From contig NZ_MCZK01000168.1 of the NCBI RefSeq assembly GCF_002875945.1, positions 87,801-151,800 on the forward strand: a DNA stretch of 64,000 bases. Direction: 5' to 3'. This document shows, piece by piece, positions 16,580 through 25,156 of this stretch. Every line of letters begins with the position of its first letter. Within the stretch, counting starts at the first letter, position 1. The notes below the pieces were generated by a model, which saw only the letters and a list, made by a program, of their open reading frames with translations, was not told the DNA's origin and did not search any database. The DNA is from Vibrio lentus (GTDB taxonomy: Bacteria > Pseudomonadota > Gammaproteobacteria > Enterobacterales > Vibrionaceae). Position numbers and translations under genes: made by a program.

Positions 16580-17575
16580 TTAAAACTCAATCACAGGCGG
16601 TGCTATTTCAACAGGCACACCATTTTGAGCAAAGATAACCGCTTTCGCCTTTGAATTAGGCAAATCTGCGTCTTCAAGCCACCATTTTAGTTCAACAGGA
16701 ATTTGCAGTAATTTCTTAGAACCATCACTTCGCGTCAAAGGTTCGTGAGCTTCAACAAACACGCTTCTGTCGGGCTCCAAAGACACCTTAATCGGCTCAT
16801 CGATTATTGTGACTTGTTCACCACGACTCACCTGCTCAAAAAGCCACTCAATATCTTTAGGTTCCATACGGATACACCCAGAGCTCACTCGCAAACCAAT
16901 CCCAAAGTCTTTATTGGTACCGTGTATCAGATAATCACCAGCACCATAAGCAAGTCGCAATGCATATTCGCCTAAAGGATTTTCAGGCCCAGCAGGAACC
17001 ACTCTTGGTAACTCTATGCCTTTCTCTAAGTACTCTTTGCGAATTGAGTTTGGAGGAGTCCAAGTTGGGTTTGGACGTTTTTGACTTATCTTGGTGATCA
17101 TCTCGGGAGTATCACGCCCTACTCGACCAATCCCGACAGGGAACACATGCACCTGATTCTTCTCAGGCTCAAAGTAGTACAACCTCAACTCAGCAAGGTT
17201 AATCACAATCCCTTTTCTCGGAGTATCCGGCAGAATTAAACGGCTAGGAATGCTTAACACATAGCCTTCAGCAGGAAGAAAAGGATCGACCCCTTTGTTT
17301 GCCGCCATCAAAGAGAGAAAGCCAATATCATATTGCTTTGCAATAATAGCCAACGTTTCACCCGCCGCAACTTCATGTTGCTGTATTCTGCCCACAATAC
17401 GACTTTCTTTTGGTGGCAACTCAAAAGTGGCAGCAGACACCCACGACGGAATCATCGCGCCTGCGAGTAGAGTTGTTACCAGAGGGAACAAAGTCTTTCT
17501 CACAGTAAGCAAAGCGATCTTGCGCAGCTGTGTTTTCATAGCGAGCAAAGGCGTCAAGTTAGCGCAATACGACAT
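16580..17575 (-). CDS. LysM-containing L,D-transpeptidase (ErfK/YbiS family)
   Basis: Periplasmic L,D-transpeptidase of 331 aa. A long signal sequence is followed by a LysM-like segment (HEVAAGETLAIIAKQYDI) and the YkuD catalytic domain. That domain ends in HGTNKDFGIGLRVSSGCIRM, with the catalytic Cys in SSGCIRM. Family members attach Lpp to diaminopimelate or make 3-3 cross-links. The convergent lpp gene points to Lpp attachment, but substrate choice cannot be read from sequence. The TTG at 17602 is possible, but the ATG at 17575 has AAGGA five bases upstream. A later ATG (17539) would also leave a signal peptide. Confidence 0.9.
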   Translation of the reverse strand: MSYCANLTPLLAMKTQLRKIALLTVRKTLFPLVTTLLAGAMIPSWVSAATFELPPKESRIVGRIQQHEVAAGETLAIIAKQYDIGFLSLMAANKGVDPFLPAEGYVLSIPSRLILPDTPRKGIVINLAELRLYYFEPEKNQVHVFPVGIGRVGRDTPEMITKISQKRPNPTWTPPNSIRKEYLEKGIELPRVVPAGPENPLGEYALRLAYGAGDYLIHGTNKDFGIGLRVSSGCIRMEPKDIEWLFEQVSRGEQVTIIDEPIKVSLEPDRSVFVEAHEPLTRSDGSKKLLQIPVELKWWLEDADLPNSKAKAVIFAQNGVPVEIAPPVIEF

Positions 17576-17747
17576 ACAATTCCTTGGTTTGTCTTTTATC
17601 AAAGTTTAGATTATCGCTGATCAAACGTCTCTACAATGTATTGTTGTCTCTAAACTAATATGCAATAGGTTTATATTTTTAGATTTACCTGTAGATAGCT
17701 TGCAAATTACCCATACAAAATCGATTGCCTTTAAGGTTTCAACACAT

Positions 17748-17776
17748 TTGGTTATCAATATTAATAAAACTATAAT
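17748..17776 (+). promoter_or_regulatory. Candidate promoter upstream of deoD
   Basis: TTGGTT (17748-17753), 17-bp spacer, TATAAT (17771-17776). A CRP-like site TGTGA-N6-TCTCA (17790-17805) lies just downstream. A second TATAAT is at 17895-17900. Confidence 0.5.
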
Positions 17777-17870
17777 GTTGGATCTATTTTGTGACTAAAG
17801 TCTCATGGAGCCTCGTTTTAACTCGCTAATATTGCCTCAACAAAACGAATTCAATTCAATTCAACAGAAT

Positions 17871-17905
17871 CGGTAATTTATTAAATCCTGTTCCTATAAT
17901 TACCG
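17871..17905. promoter_or_regulatory. Inverted repeat in the deoD leader
   Basis: CGGTAATT and AATTACCG form an 8-bp perfect inverted repeat separated by 19 bp, ending about 20 bp before the deoD start and overlapping a TATAAT. It could be a repressor operator or an mRNA stem. Function is not known. Confidence 0.4.
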
Positions 17906-17926
17906 TTTAAACTTTGGAGAACGACC

Positions 17927-18637
17927 ATGGCTACACCTCATATTAATGCTCAAGCTGGTGATTTCGCAGAAACAGTACTTATGCCGGGCGACCCGCTTCG
18001 CGCAAAATACATTGCAGAAACATTCCTTGATGACGTGAAGCAAGTTTGTGACGTTCGCAACATGTTTGGTTACACAGGCACTTACAAAGGTAAGAAAGTT
18101 TCTGTAATGGGCCACGGTATGGGTATCCCATCATGCTGCATCTACGTACACGAGCTTATCGCTGAGTTCGGCGTGAAAAACGTTATTCGTGTAGGTAGCT
18201 GTGGTGCAGTACGTGACGACGTTAAACTAATGGACGTTGTTATCGGTATGGGTGCTTCTACTGACTCAAAAGTAAACCGTATTCGTTTCAACAACCATGA
18301 CTTCGCTGCTATCGCTGATTTCGGTCTTCTAGAAGAAGCAGTAAGCCAAGCTCGTGCTCAAGAAGTTCCAGTTAAAGTTGGTAACGTATTCTCTGCAGAC
18401 CTTTTCTACACTCCAGAAGCTGACCTTTTCGAAAAAATGGAAAAGCTAGGCATCCTTGGTGTTGATATGGAAGCGGCTGGTATCTACGGTGTTGCTGCGG
18501 ATCTTGGTGCTAAAGCACTAACAATCCTAACAGTATCTGACCACATCATCCGTGGTGAGAAACTAAGCTCAGAAGAGCGTCAAAAATCTTTCAACGACAT
18601 GATGAAAGTTGCTCTAGAGACTGCAATCAACATCTAA
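17927..18637 (+). CDS. deoD: Purine-nucleoside phosphorylase DeoD
   Basis: Phosphorolysis of purine (deoxy)nucleosides to base and (deoxy)ribose-1-phosphate, in the cytoplasmic salvage pathway. At 236 aa it has the length of the hexameric bacterial PNP. Family motifs are clear: PGDPLRAKYIAETFL, GHGMGIPS, the MEAAG purine-site motif, and VSDHI with the catalytic Asp. A GGAG site precedes the ATG. The only clustered partner is the zinc-ribbon protein gene downstream. The usual deoCAB genes are not in this window. Confidence 0.97.
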   Translation: MATPHINAQAGDFAETVLMPGDPLRAKYIAETFLDDVKQVCDVRNMFGYTGTYKGKKVSVMGHGMGIPSCCIYVHELIAEFGVKNVIRVGSCGAVRDDVKLMDVVIGMGASTDSKVNRIRFNNHDFAAIADFGLLEEAVSQARAQEVPVKVGNVFSADLFYTPEADLFEKMEKLGILGVDMEAAGIYGVAADLGAKALTILTVSDHIIRGEKLSSEERQKSFNDMMKVALETAINI

Positions 18638-18673
18638 CGATTTGATAAAAGATACATTGAAAAGCGTTACCCC

Positions 18674-18695
18674 GCAGCCAAGCTCATTTGGCTGC
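18674..18695 (+). other. Hairpin between deoD and its downstream gene
   Basis: 8-bp perfect stem GCAGCCAA/TTGGCTGC with a 6-base loop but no T-run. It could attenuate or stabilise the deoD message rather than terminate it. Confidence 0.5.
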
Positions 18696-18719
18696 TCAAA
18701 TAATCCCGAGGGGGAGATC

Positions 18720-20189
18720 GTGTCTAACGACAAGCTGCCAAAAGATGCGGATGGTTTGCAACTCAACTTTTGTAAAACATTGGCGTGTGACAACTTTGGC
18801 TTGAGCGATGCAAAACGATATGTTTTGCAACACGCTAACCCTAAGCGTCCAGCGATGGTTTGTCGTGAATGTGGAGCTTTCCCCCCCTTACTTAACAATC
18901 GTGAAGTGTTAAGCGAACTTCATCGCCTGAGACAACTTCACAGCGATGGCCTTCCTGCTTGCCGCAATGATGATTGCGATAACTTTGGCCTATCGGTTCA
19001 CACCCACAAACATCTTTATCATGCCTTCGGTTACAGCGGTGACAGGCAGCGTTATCGATGCAAAGACTGCCAATCAACCTTCGTTGATAAGTGGTCTGGA
19101 TCCAATAAAAAACTTCAGTTTCAAGAGAACCTTATGGGCTTATTGTTCATGGGTTATTCTGTACGTGAAATCTGTAGAAAATTAGAGATCAATCCAAAGA
19201 CTTTCTATGATCATGTTGACCATATCGCCAGCCGTTGTCGTCGCAAATTAGCGATGATCGATGCTCGATGGGTTAATCATGCCAAAGACTATCAATTCGC
19301 TTCCCATTATCAGCGCTTACAACCACAAAGTAATAACGGTGTGGTCTGGATAGCAACGGGCGAGGCGCATTCTGGCTATATCCTTTGCCAACATGTCAAT
19401 TACTCTCAAAATGAAGAGCCTTCGGGAAATGTTGACCACAACCCGTACGACGATGTGGCACGCTTTGTCTCAAAAGACCACTCATCAGAGGCAAACCTCG
19501 AACTTCCTCAACCTTCTGAGAAGTTGAAAGAGCGTATTGAGCAGCAGTATCAAGTGATCCTCGCGAGAGGCAACGTTGAGGACCCTATGGGTAACCTCAC
19601 TACGTTTAGCTATCCGTCTAAAGGGGCACTCATTCGACCGCCTTACACCTCTTATGCACACTTCTTACATGTGTTGGATATGTGTGACGAGCATAAGCAT
19701 GTCGCCATTTATATGCCACAAGACCCATTACTAAGATCTGCCGCCCTAAGCGTTTGCTTGCCGCGCATACAGAGTCAAAATATTGACCTTATGTATGTAG
19801 AGGAAGATCCAGGCTGGCAAGACGATCAAAGTTTTGAAAAGATCGACATTGTGCACATGAGTTGGTGGCGCGATCGTTGGGCTATTGCCAATCAAGGTGA
19901 TAACCAGAAAGGCATTTGCTACCTAACAGGTAACAATCCAGAGCCAAAACAGTGGTTTAACACCGCATCCATTCAACAAACTAAGTTCTATCAACAACGC
20001 TTCCAAGTTCTGTTTGATAGCTTCATTAATGAGCCTAGACGTAAGCTTCGTCCAGGTGGCATTCTTCCATTACTCGACATATTCAGAGCTTGGCACAATC
20101 TGTGCTACCAAGATAAGCAAGGGCTAACTGCGGCACAACGTTTAGGCGTAACTGAGCAGCCATTAACCCTAAAGCAACTACTTTCATAG
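18720..20189 (+). CDS. Zinc-ribbon, transposase-like conserved protein downstream of deoD
   Basis: Unrecognised function; 489 aa. Two related zinc-ribbon units share a CDNFGL motif, each with an upstream Cys pair and a downstream CxxC (VCRECGAF, then YRCKDCQSTF). A helix-turn-helix (YSVREICRKLEINPKTFYDH) follows, an order like InsA-type IS1 proteins and IS1595-type transposases. The long C-terminal part does not show me an intact DDE triad. The GTG at 18720 has GAGGGGGAG immediately upstream. An in-frame TTG at 18642 would put the hairpin GCAGCCAA/TTGGCTGC (18674-18695) inside the gene, so I prefer the GTG. No terminal repeats flank it, so it is more likely a resident, possibly domesticated gene than a live IS. 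Confidence 0.75.
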   Translation: MSNDKLPKDADGLQLNFCKTLACDNFGLSDAKRYVLQHANPKRPAMVCRECGAFPPLLNNREVLSELHRLRQLHSDGLPACRNDDCDNFGLSVHTHKHLYHAFGYSGDRQRYRCKDCQSTFVDKWSGSNKKLQFQENLMGLLFMGYSVREICRKLEINPKTFYDHVDHIASRCRRKLAMIDARWVNHAKDYQFASHYQRLQPQSNNGVVWIATGEAHSGYILCQHVNYSQNEEPSGNVDHNPYDDVARFVSKDHSSEANLELPQPSEKLKERIEQQYQVILARGNVEDPMGNLTTFSYPSKGALIRPPYTSYAHFLHVLDMCDEHKHVAIYMPQDPLLRSAALSVCLPRIQSQNIDLMYVEEDPGWQDDQSFEKIDIVHMSWWRDRWAIANQGDNQKGICYLTGNNPEPKQWFNTASIQQTKFYQQRFQVLFDSFINEPRRKLRPGGILPLLDIFRAWHNLCYQDKQGLTAAQRLGVTEQPLTLKQLLS

Positions 20190-20375
20190 ACACCTATAAA
20201 CTAGACATTTATTTGGGAACTCATTGATTTTAAAGCAACAACATGAGGTAACACCCATAAATGGAAAAGATACATGTTCCTTACATGCTCTACGAAAGAT
20301 AATTAGTGCTTATCCTAAACCACACTCTTATAATGATTGTGTTATCAATATGTTCGATAATTATGGATCTAAGCC

Positions 20376-21848
20376 TTGGACAAAAATCAGTACCTTCTTG
20401 AAACAGAACTAGAACAACTCAAAACTCGTGTCGACTCTGAACCGTTGGTGATCCTTGAGATTGCACAACAGTGCCTCGTCAGGTCAGAGCAAGTTCTGTT
20501 TGAAGAGGGCGCGATCCAGTCGCTGATGCTGATGGCAAGATGCAGCTGGAACCTGATGGATTACCAGACAGGTTTAAAGCACATCAAAGAAGCCTACAAA
20601 CGACAGAACCGCTTAGACACCGACCTTTTCCTCCCTGAAATCCTTCACTTACATGCGCTCCAGTTCTGGGGACAAGCCAAATATTATTCAGCTCAACAAT
20701 TTTGGATCAATGCCTTAGAGCAATCCGCGTTGGTTGATGAAGTTGAGATACAAATTGAATGCTTGATTGGCCTCGGCAATATTTGGCGAATGACTCACGA
20801 ATACAAGCTAGCCCGCTCAACCCACCAGCTCGCCGTGAAAGTGGCGAACATTAGCCGAATTGGCTGGTTAGAGGGCAAGGCGAGAATACTACTCGCTTGG
20901 GATTACTACCTGCTCAACAATTACGTTGAGATGTTATCGGTACTGGATGGGGCGGAAGAAGCACTTAAAGAACATAAAGATAACACCTGGCATGTCGAAG
21001 TTTGGGACTTTAGAGGCCTTGCCCTGCTTGGCTTAGAACGCTTAGACGATGCAGAACGAGCGACAGCCAAAGCGCATACACTTGCAGTCGAGCACAACCT
21101 AATTTGGATGAAGGCGCACTCTTATATCAGTCGAGCTCGATTAGAACTTCTGAGAAAAAGACCTGAACACGCCGCTGAGTTGCTCAAACTTGCTGAACAA
21201 TCTGCAAACGAGTTCGACAATGGTGAATTGCTGAGCCAGATCTGCTATCAACAATCTTTGGTTGCAGAAGAAAACCAAGATTTTAAAGCTGCATTAATCG
21301 CCTTCAAGAAATACCGTCAATATTCTATCGGTATGCTTCGTGAACAAACGACACGTGTTGGCTTAGATAAAGCGCGAAGCTCAAAACGCCAACTTGAACA
21401 AAGAGCACGAAAGCTTATAAACCGCATTCGTGGTCAACATGAATACGATCCAGAAAAGCACTTTTCCTTTGTTGTCTCTGAGACGTTTTGGTGGGAGCAA
21501 TTGGTTCTCTTCAAAACAGAGCTCAAACGTTCGAATCACAGCATCATCATGTTTCAACACGTAGATCCCGACTACTTAGATGTCTGTACAGAAATCGCTC
21601 ATACCTTATGTAATCAAAACGATTTCATTTCAAGGCTGAGCTCTGAACGTGTTGCACTGATGCTTTCCGAGAAAGATGAGGCGGCAGAGCAAACCTTCAA
21701 AACTCTAACCACCATGCTTGATATGTTCCCTTGGCATCGAAAAGGATTAAAAGGTTCAAAACCTACCGTCAGCCTCAATGACATTTTGACGTTCCCGTTC
21801 ACTCTTGAACAACTAGAAGAAGATGATGATGCCGAGGTAAGAGATTGA
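20376..21848 (+). CDS. TPR-domain protein with degenerate GGDEF-like C-terminus
   Basis: Protein of 490 aa. Residues about 1-330 are helical TPR-type repeats. A coiled linker follows, and a C-terminal domain (about 365-470) aligns by eye with GGDEF domains: SIIMFQHVDPDYL occupies the DIDHFK strand and RLSSERVALML occupies the RxGGDEFxxxL position. The catalytic GGDEF is thus SSERV, so it should not make c-di-GMP. The start is uncertain: the frame opens with TTG at 20376 and has no ATG near it. Its stop overlaps the start of the next gene, an active TPR-GGDEF protein of similar layout, so the two probably form an operon and perhaps a complex. The 20190-20375 gap has a TATAAT at 20329-20334. 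Confidence 0.75.
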   Translation: MDKNQYLLETELEQLKTRVDSEPLVILEIAQQCLVRSEQVLFEEGAIQSLMLMARCSWNLMDYQTGLKHIKEAYKRQNRLDTDLFLPEILHLHALQFWGQAKYYSAQQFWINALEQSALVDEVEIQIECLIGLGNIWRMTHEYKLARSTHQLAVKVANISRIGWLEGKARILLAWDYYLLNNYVEMLSVLDGAEEALKEHKDNTWHVEVWDFRGLALLGLERLDDAERATAKAHTLAVEHNLIWMKAHSYISRARLELLRKRPEHAAELLKLAEQSANEFDNGELLSQICYQQSLVAEENQDFKAALIAFKKYRQYSIGMLREQTTRVGLDKARSSKRQLEQRARKLINRIRGQHEYDPEKHFSFVVSETFWWEQLVLFKTELKRSNHSIIMFQHVDPDYLDVCTEIAHTLCNQNDFISRLSSERVALMLSEKDEAAEQTFKTLTTMLDMFPWHRKGLKGSKPTVSLNDILTFPFTLEQLEEDDDAEVRD

Positions 21849-23428
21849 TGGAAACGCTATTAAGTAAGATCACTGACGCAGGTTTAGATCCGTCATCGGT
21901 ATCGGGCGAAGAAGCGATCATATTCTGGGACCACATTCGCCAGCACGTTTCGACAACCAAAACAGAACAAGCACACTGCTATATCATCAGCTCGGAATAC
22001 CGTGCTGAATTGCAACAAAACCAAGCCAGTATTGATGAACTCAGATTGGCACTCGACCTGCTCCACTTACCTACCGACATCGAAGACATCCTTACGGTGA
22101 AAACCAGCCTAAGTGATCGTCTCGTCGAAATTGGTGACTACACCTCAGCCCTGAATGAATTCGTCAGCTCATCATCAATCGCTGTTGAACATGGCTACAT
22201 TGATGAGTACGTAATGGCCATTTTGGGAATGGGCAACCTGTGTGATGCCTATGGTGATCACAGCCGAGCGCTACGCTACTATCAAAAGATCAATAGCATC
22301 GATCACGCAATCAGCAGTCGTTCACTTCGTCTTAAATTCAAGCTGCATATGGTGGCGAGCCTTCTGCTACTCAATCGTATTACGGCGGCAACGGATTTGC
22401 TCAACGAATGTGAAGAGCTGAGTATTCTCGTCAGCGACAAGTTGTTGACCGCACAGATAGCGCTTTATCAAGCTAAGGTGCTTCGTGCTAAGAAAAAGTA
22501 CCATGAAGCACTGCGCTGCCTATCTAAGGTTCAGTATTCAGCAAAGAACACACAAGCAAGCTGGTTAACCACCATGACTCGCTTAGAGCTGGCACGCTGC
22601 TTAAGTGCAATCAATAAGCAAGAATACGCAAGTATGATCTTATCGAGTACAGACAAACGAGTTAAAGATTACTCGTCTCCCGTGCTTGCAAAGCGTTTCT
22701 ATGATTCATTGAGTGATGTGTGTATGAATCAAGGCCACTTCCAAGAGGCGCTGAGCTATGAGAAGAAAGGCTACCGCATAGAAACGGACTTAATGAAGCA
22801 GATTCCAATCAGTGAGCTTGGTGCAAGTCAATTGCGTCGCCTTTCTCGCTTCGAGCTGAAACTCAAGCTGATCTTATCTGAACAAGAAAATAGAGAACTC
22901 AAAGAAACTACTGAGCAGCACAAAAATGCCGTTGCTCAACTGCAACAAGACGTTTTCACCGATCCGCTGACGGGTTTGCATAACCGTCGATGGCTAGATG
23001 TGAAACTGAAAGACATGTTGCTGCACGAAACGCCTTTCGCATTAATGGTGGTTGATATTGACCACTTTAAGTCAATCAACGACGAACTCAGCCACTTAGT
23101 GGGCGACAAAGCGATTGTAAGCGTGTCTCAAGAACTTAGTGCCTACTTCAAGTTTAGAGGTGCATCTTGTGTCCGGTTTGGTGGGGAGGAATTCTTGGTC
23201 ATCCTTGAGAACACCAACCTTGCTAAAGCAGAAATGCACTCGGAAAATTACCGCGAACGAATCTTCCAATTTGGTTGGCATGAGATACTGGGCGAACGCG
23301 GTTTAACGGTCAGTATTGGTATCACGTTACATCGCGAAGGGGAGAATACTCAACGTACCTTCTATCGTGCAGATAAAGCCTTATACCGAGCGAAGGCCAA
23401 TGGTCGAAATCAGGTCTGCACTGAGTAG
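21848..23428 (+). CDS. TPR-GGDEF diguanylate cyclase
   Basis: Predicted c-di-GMP synthase of 526 aa. N-terminal TPR-type helices (about 1-330) are followed by a coiled coil (about 335-370) and a GGDEF domain beginning FTDPLTGLHNRRWLD, with VDIDHFKSIND and the intact active site RFGGEEF. The inhibitory I-site RxxD is not conserved (RGAS precedes CVRFGGEEF), so product inhibition may be absent. No membrane segment is seen, so it is cytoplasmic, with the TPR part as probable protein-interaction input. The ATG overlaps the upstream TGA (TGATG), after GAGGTAAGAG. Confidence 0.9.
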   Translation: METLLSKITDAGLDPSSVSGEEAIIFWDHIRQHVSTTKTEQAHCYIISSEYRAELQQNQASIDELRLALDLLHLPTDIEDILTVKTSLSDRLVEIGDYTSALNEFVSSSSIAVEHGYIDEYVMAILGMGNLCDAYGDHSRALRYYQKINSIDHAISSRSLRLKFKLHMVASLLLLNRITAATDLLNECEELSILVSDKLLTAQIALYQAKVLRAKKKYHEALRCLSKVQYSAKNTQASWLTTMTRLELARCLSAINKQEYASMILSSTDKRVKDYSSPVLAKRFYDSLSDVCMNQGHFQEALSYEKKGYRIETDLMKQIPISELGASQLRRLSRFELKLKLILSEQENRELKETTEQHKNAVAQLQQDVFTDPLTGLHNRRWLDVKLKDMLLHETPFALMVVDIDHFKSINDELSHLVGDKAIVSVSQELSAYFKFRGASCVRFGGEEFLVILENTNLAKAEMHSENYRERIFQFGWHEILGERGLTVSIGITLHREGENTQRTFYRADKALYRAKANGRNQVCTE

Positions 23429-23554
23429 TTGCAATCAAGAGAGCATGATCTGAGAGTAACGATATAGATGAGAGAAAGTACAGACTAACTCTCATTCAGT
23501 GCAGCACTACTCTCAAATAACCTTCAATCTAGTGAAGTTATTGATAGCAATAGA

Positions 23555-24457
23555 CTATTGATAGAAAAACAGAGAGATCCCACCTAAAGCGACAAGCGTC
23601 CCGATGATACTTTGCTTTGACACCTTTTCCCCTTTAAGCGCATAGATCACCAAAATAAAGACGGGGCTGGTCGCTATCAATGTCTGTGCAATCGCAGGAT
23701 TGGCATTTTTCAACGCCACTTGCTGCAGCCATAAAGCGAGGAACGTCCCAACAAAGATTGCCCCGAGAAGCCAAAGCTTATCAAGCTTAGTCATCGCCCA
23801 TAGGTCTCTTTTTATTGACGAATATGGTTTCTTCTCTACAAAAGGGATAATGAGCATTACAGCCAACACACCAATCGTCAGGCGAATCAAAGCGCCTAAC
23901 AACGGCGGAATATCACCCGCCACTAAAGCATAATGGGAAATAACCACGCCCGAAGCCTGACACACGCTCGCCACAAGTCCGTATCCAATGCCGCTCCATT
24001 GCGTTTTGTCACTGGATTCTCCGCTCACCGATTTGGAAGGTTGAAACACAACAAAAGTGACTGCGAGCGTGGTGATTACAACACCCAACCAGCTTTGTAA
24101 GGTCAAAGCTGCACCGAGGAACATCAACGCCAGCACACCTGAAAGCGGAGGAGCCAAAGATTCAAGTAACAGAGTCTTGTTGGCACCTATTCTTCTCAAC
24201 GCCGCAAAATAGGCACTGTCTCCAATCGCAATTCCGATAACACCAGAGATAGCCAATATCCAAAAGTGGTTAGCACTCAGTTCAAACTCTGGCATCGGAA
24301 TAAGAGGCATCACAAGCAGCATCATTCCTGAAGCGACTACACCTTTAACAATATTCAGCTGCATCGCAGAAAAACGATGCCCAAACTGTCCATAAATCCA
24401 TGTCGCACAGGCCCACACGATCGCAGCACCAATAGCAGCCAATTCACCTATATACAT
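23555..24457 (-). CDS. EamA/DMT-family permease
   Basis: Inner-membrane protein of 300 aa with ten predicted transmembrane segments in two EamA halves. Both halves carry the family pattern (AAIVWACATWIYG...; YGLVASVCQASGVVISHYAL...). Members export or import metabolites such as amino acids or nucleotides. The substrate cannot be deduced. AGGA lies 8 bp upstream of the ATG. Convergent with the diguanylate cyclase gene, with no clear terminator between them. Confidence 0.85.
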   Translation of the reverse strand: MYIGELAAIGAAIVWACATWIYGQFGHRFSAMQLNIVKGVVASGMMLLVMPLIPMPEFELSANHFWILAISGVIGIAIGDSAYFAALRRIGANKTLLLESLAPPLSGVLALMFLGAALTLQSWLGVVITTLAVTFVVFQPSKSVSGESSDKTQWSGIGYGLVASVCQASGVVISHYALVAGDIPPLLGALIRLTIGVLAVMLIIPFVEKKPYSSIKRDLWAMTKLDKLWLLGAIFVGTFLALWLQQVALKNANPAIAQTLIATSPVFILVIYALKGEKVSKQSIIGTLVALGGISLFFYQ

Positions 24458-24760
24458 CCGAATTTATCCTTTGTGGTTATGCACGTCATTTAGAACAAAA
24501 CTCTTTGTCAAACCAATGTCTTTATCAAACCAATGCCTTCATCGCTTCAACTGAATTACCTAACTCAATGCCCCAAATACGCCAAATACACCAAATACAC
24601 CACCAAGCGTGGTTACTATTTTATAAGATTCAATAATGATTTTGTTCGCATTAGAAGCGAAAACACATTATTTGTAACTCGGTAAATCATTTTTATAACA
24701 ATTACTTGGATGATAGCGTACTATATTTATAACTAATATCTAACATTACAAGGACCTGTT
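24458..24760. other. Intergenic region with short direct repeats
   Basis: It contains three tandem 9-mers CAAATACRC (24574-24600) and, before them, a degenerate direct repeat around TCAAACCAATG (about 24505-24535). The promoter of the downstream DUF3302/HlyD pair should lie at about 24680-24745. No gene is seen. Confidence 0.6.
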
Positions 24761-25156
24761 ATGTTTTTAGACTATTTTGCTCTCGGTCTACTCATTTTCG
24801 TAGCATTAGTAATCTTTTACGGCATCATCGTTATTCACGATATTCCCTATGAAATAGCGAAAGAACGCAATCACCCTCATCAAGATGCTATTCATGTCTC
24901 AGGCTGGGTTAGCCTATTCACCTTACACACTATTTGGCCATTTCTTTGGATTTGGGCCACGCTCTGGCGTAAAGATCGCGGTTGGGGTTTTGCCAAACTT
25001 GAAGAAGAACAGCACGACATTCATCATCGTGTCGATATTTTAATTGATCAAGTCAGCACCCTCCAGGAAGAAATCGCGCAACTCAAACAAGCCGACTCAG
25101 TGAAAGAGAATCAAGCTAAAGATCATAATAACGTTCAAGATCAGGAGGTTAAGTAA
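24761..25156 (+). CDS. DUF3302 inner-membrane protein (YiaW-like)
   Basis: Small membrane protein of 131 aa with two transmembrane segments (about 5-27 and 46-68), a WRKDRGWG junction, and a charged coiled-coil tail. It resembles E. coli YiaW, which is encoded beside the HlyD-type protein YiaV, and the same pairing is seen here. The stop and the next start share one base (TAATG), so the two are translationally coupled. It may be an inner-membrane partner of the adaptor. AAGGAC precedes the ATG. Confidence 0.85.
   Translation: MFLDYFALGLLIFVALVIFYGIIVIHDIPYEIAKERNHPHQDAIHVSGWVSLFTLHTIWPFLWIWATLWRKDRGWGFAKLEEEQHDIHHRVDILIDQVSTLQEEIAQLKQADSVKENQAKDHNNVQDQEVK

Noticed and set aside
20224..20412. 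62-codon frame starting TTG between the zinc-ribbon gene and the TPR gene.
   Set aside because: It lacks a ribosome site, overlaps the following gene and resembles no known protein.
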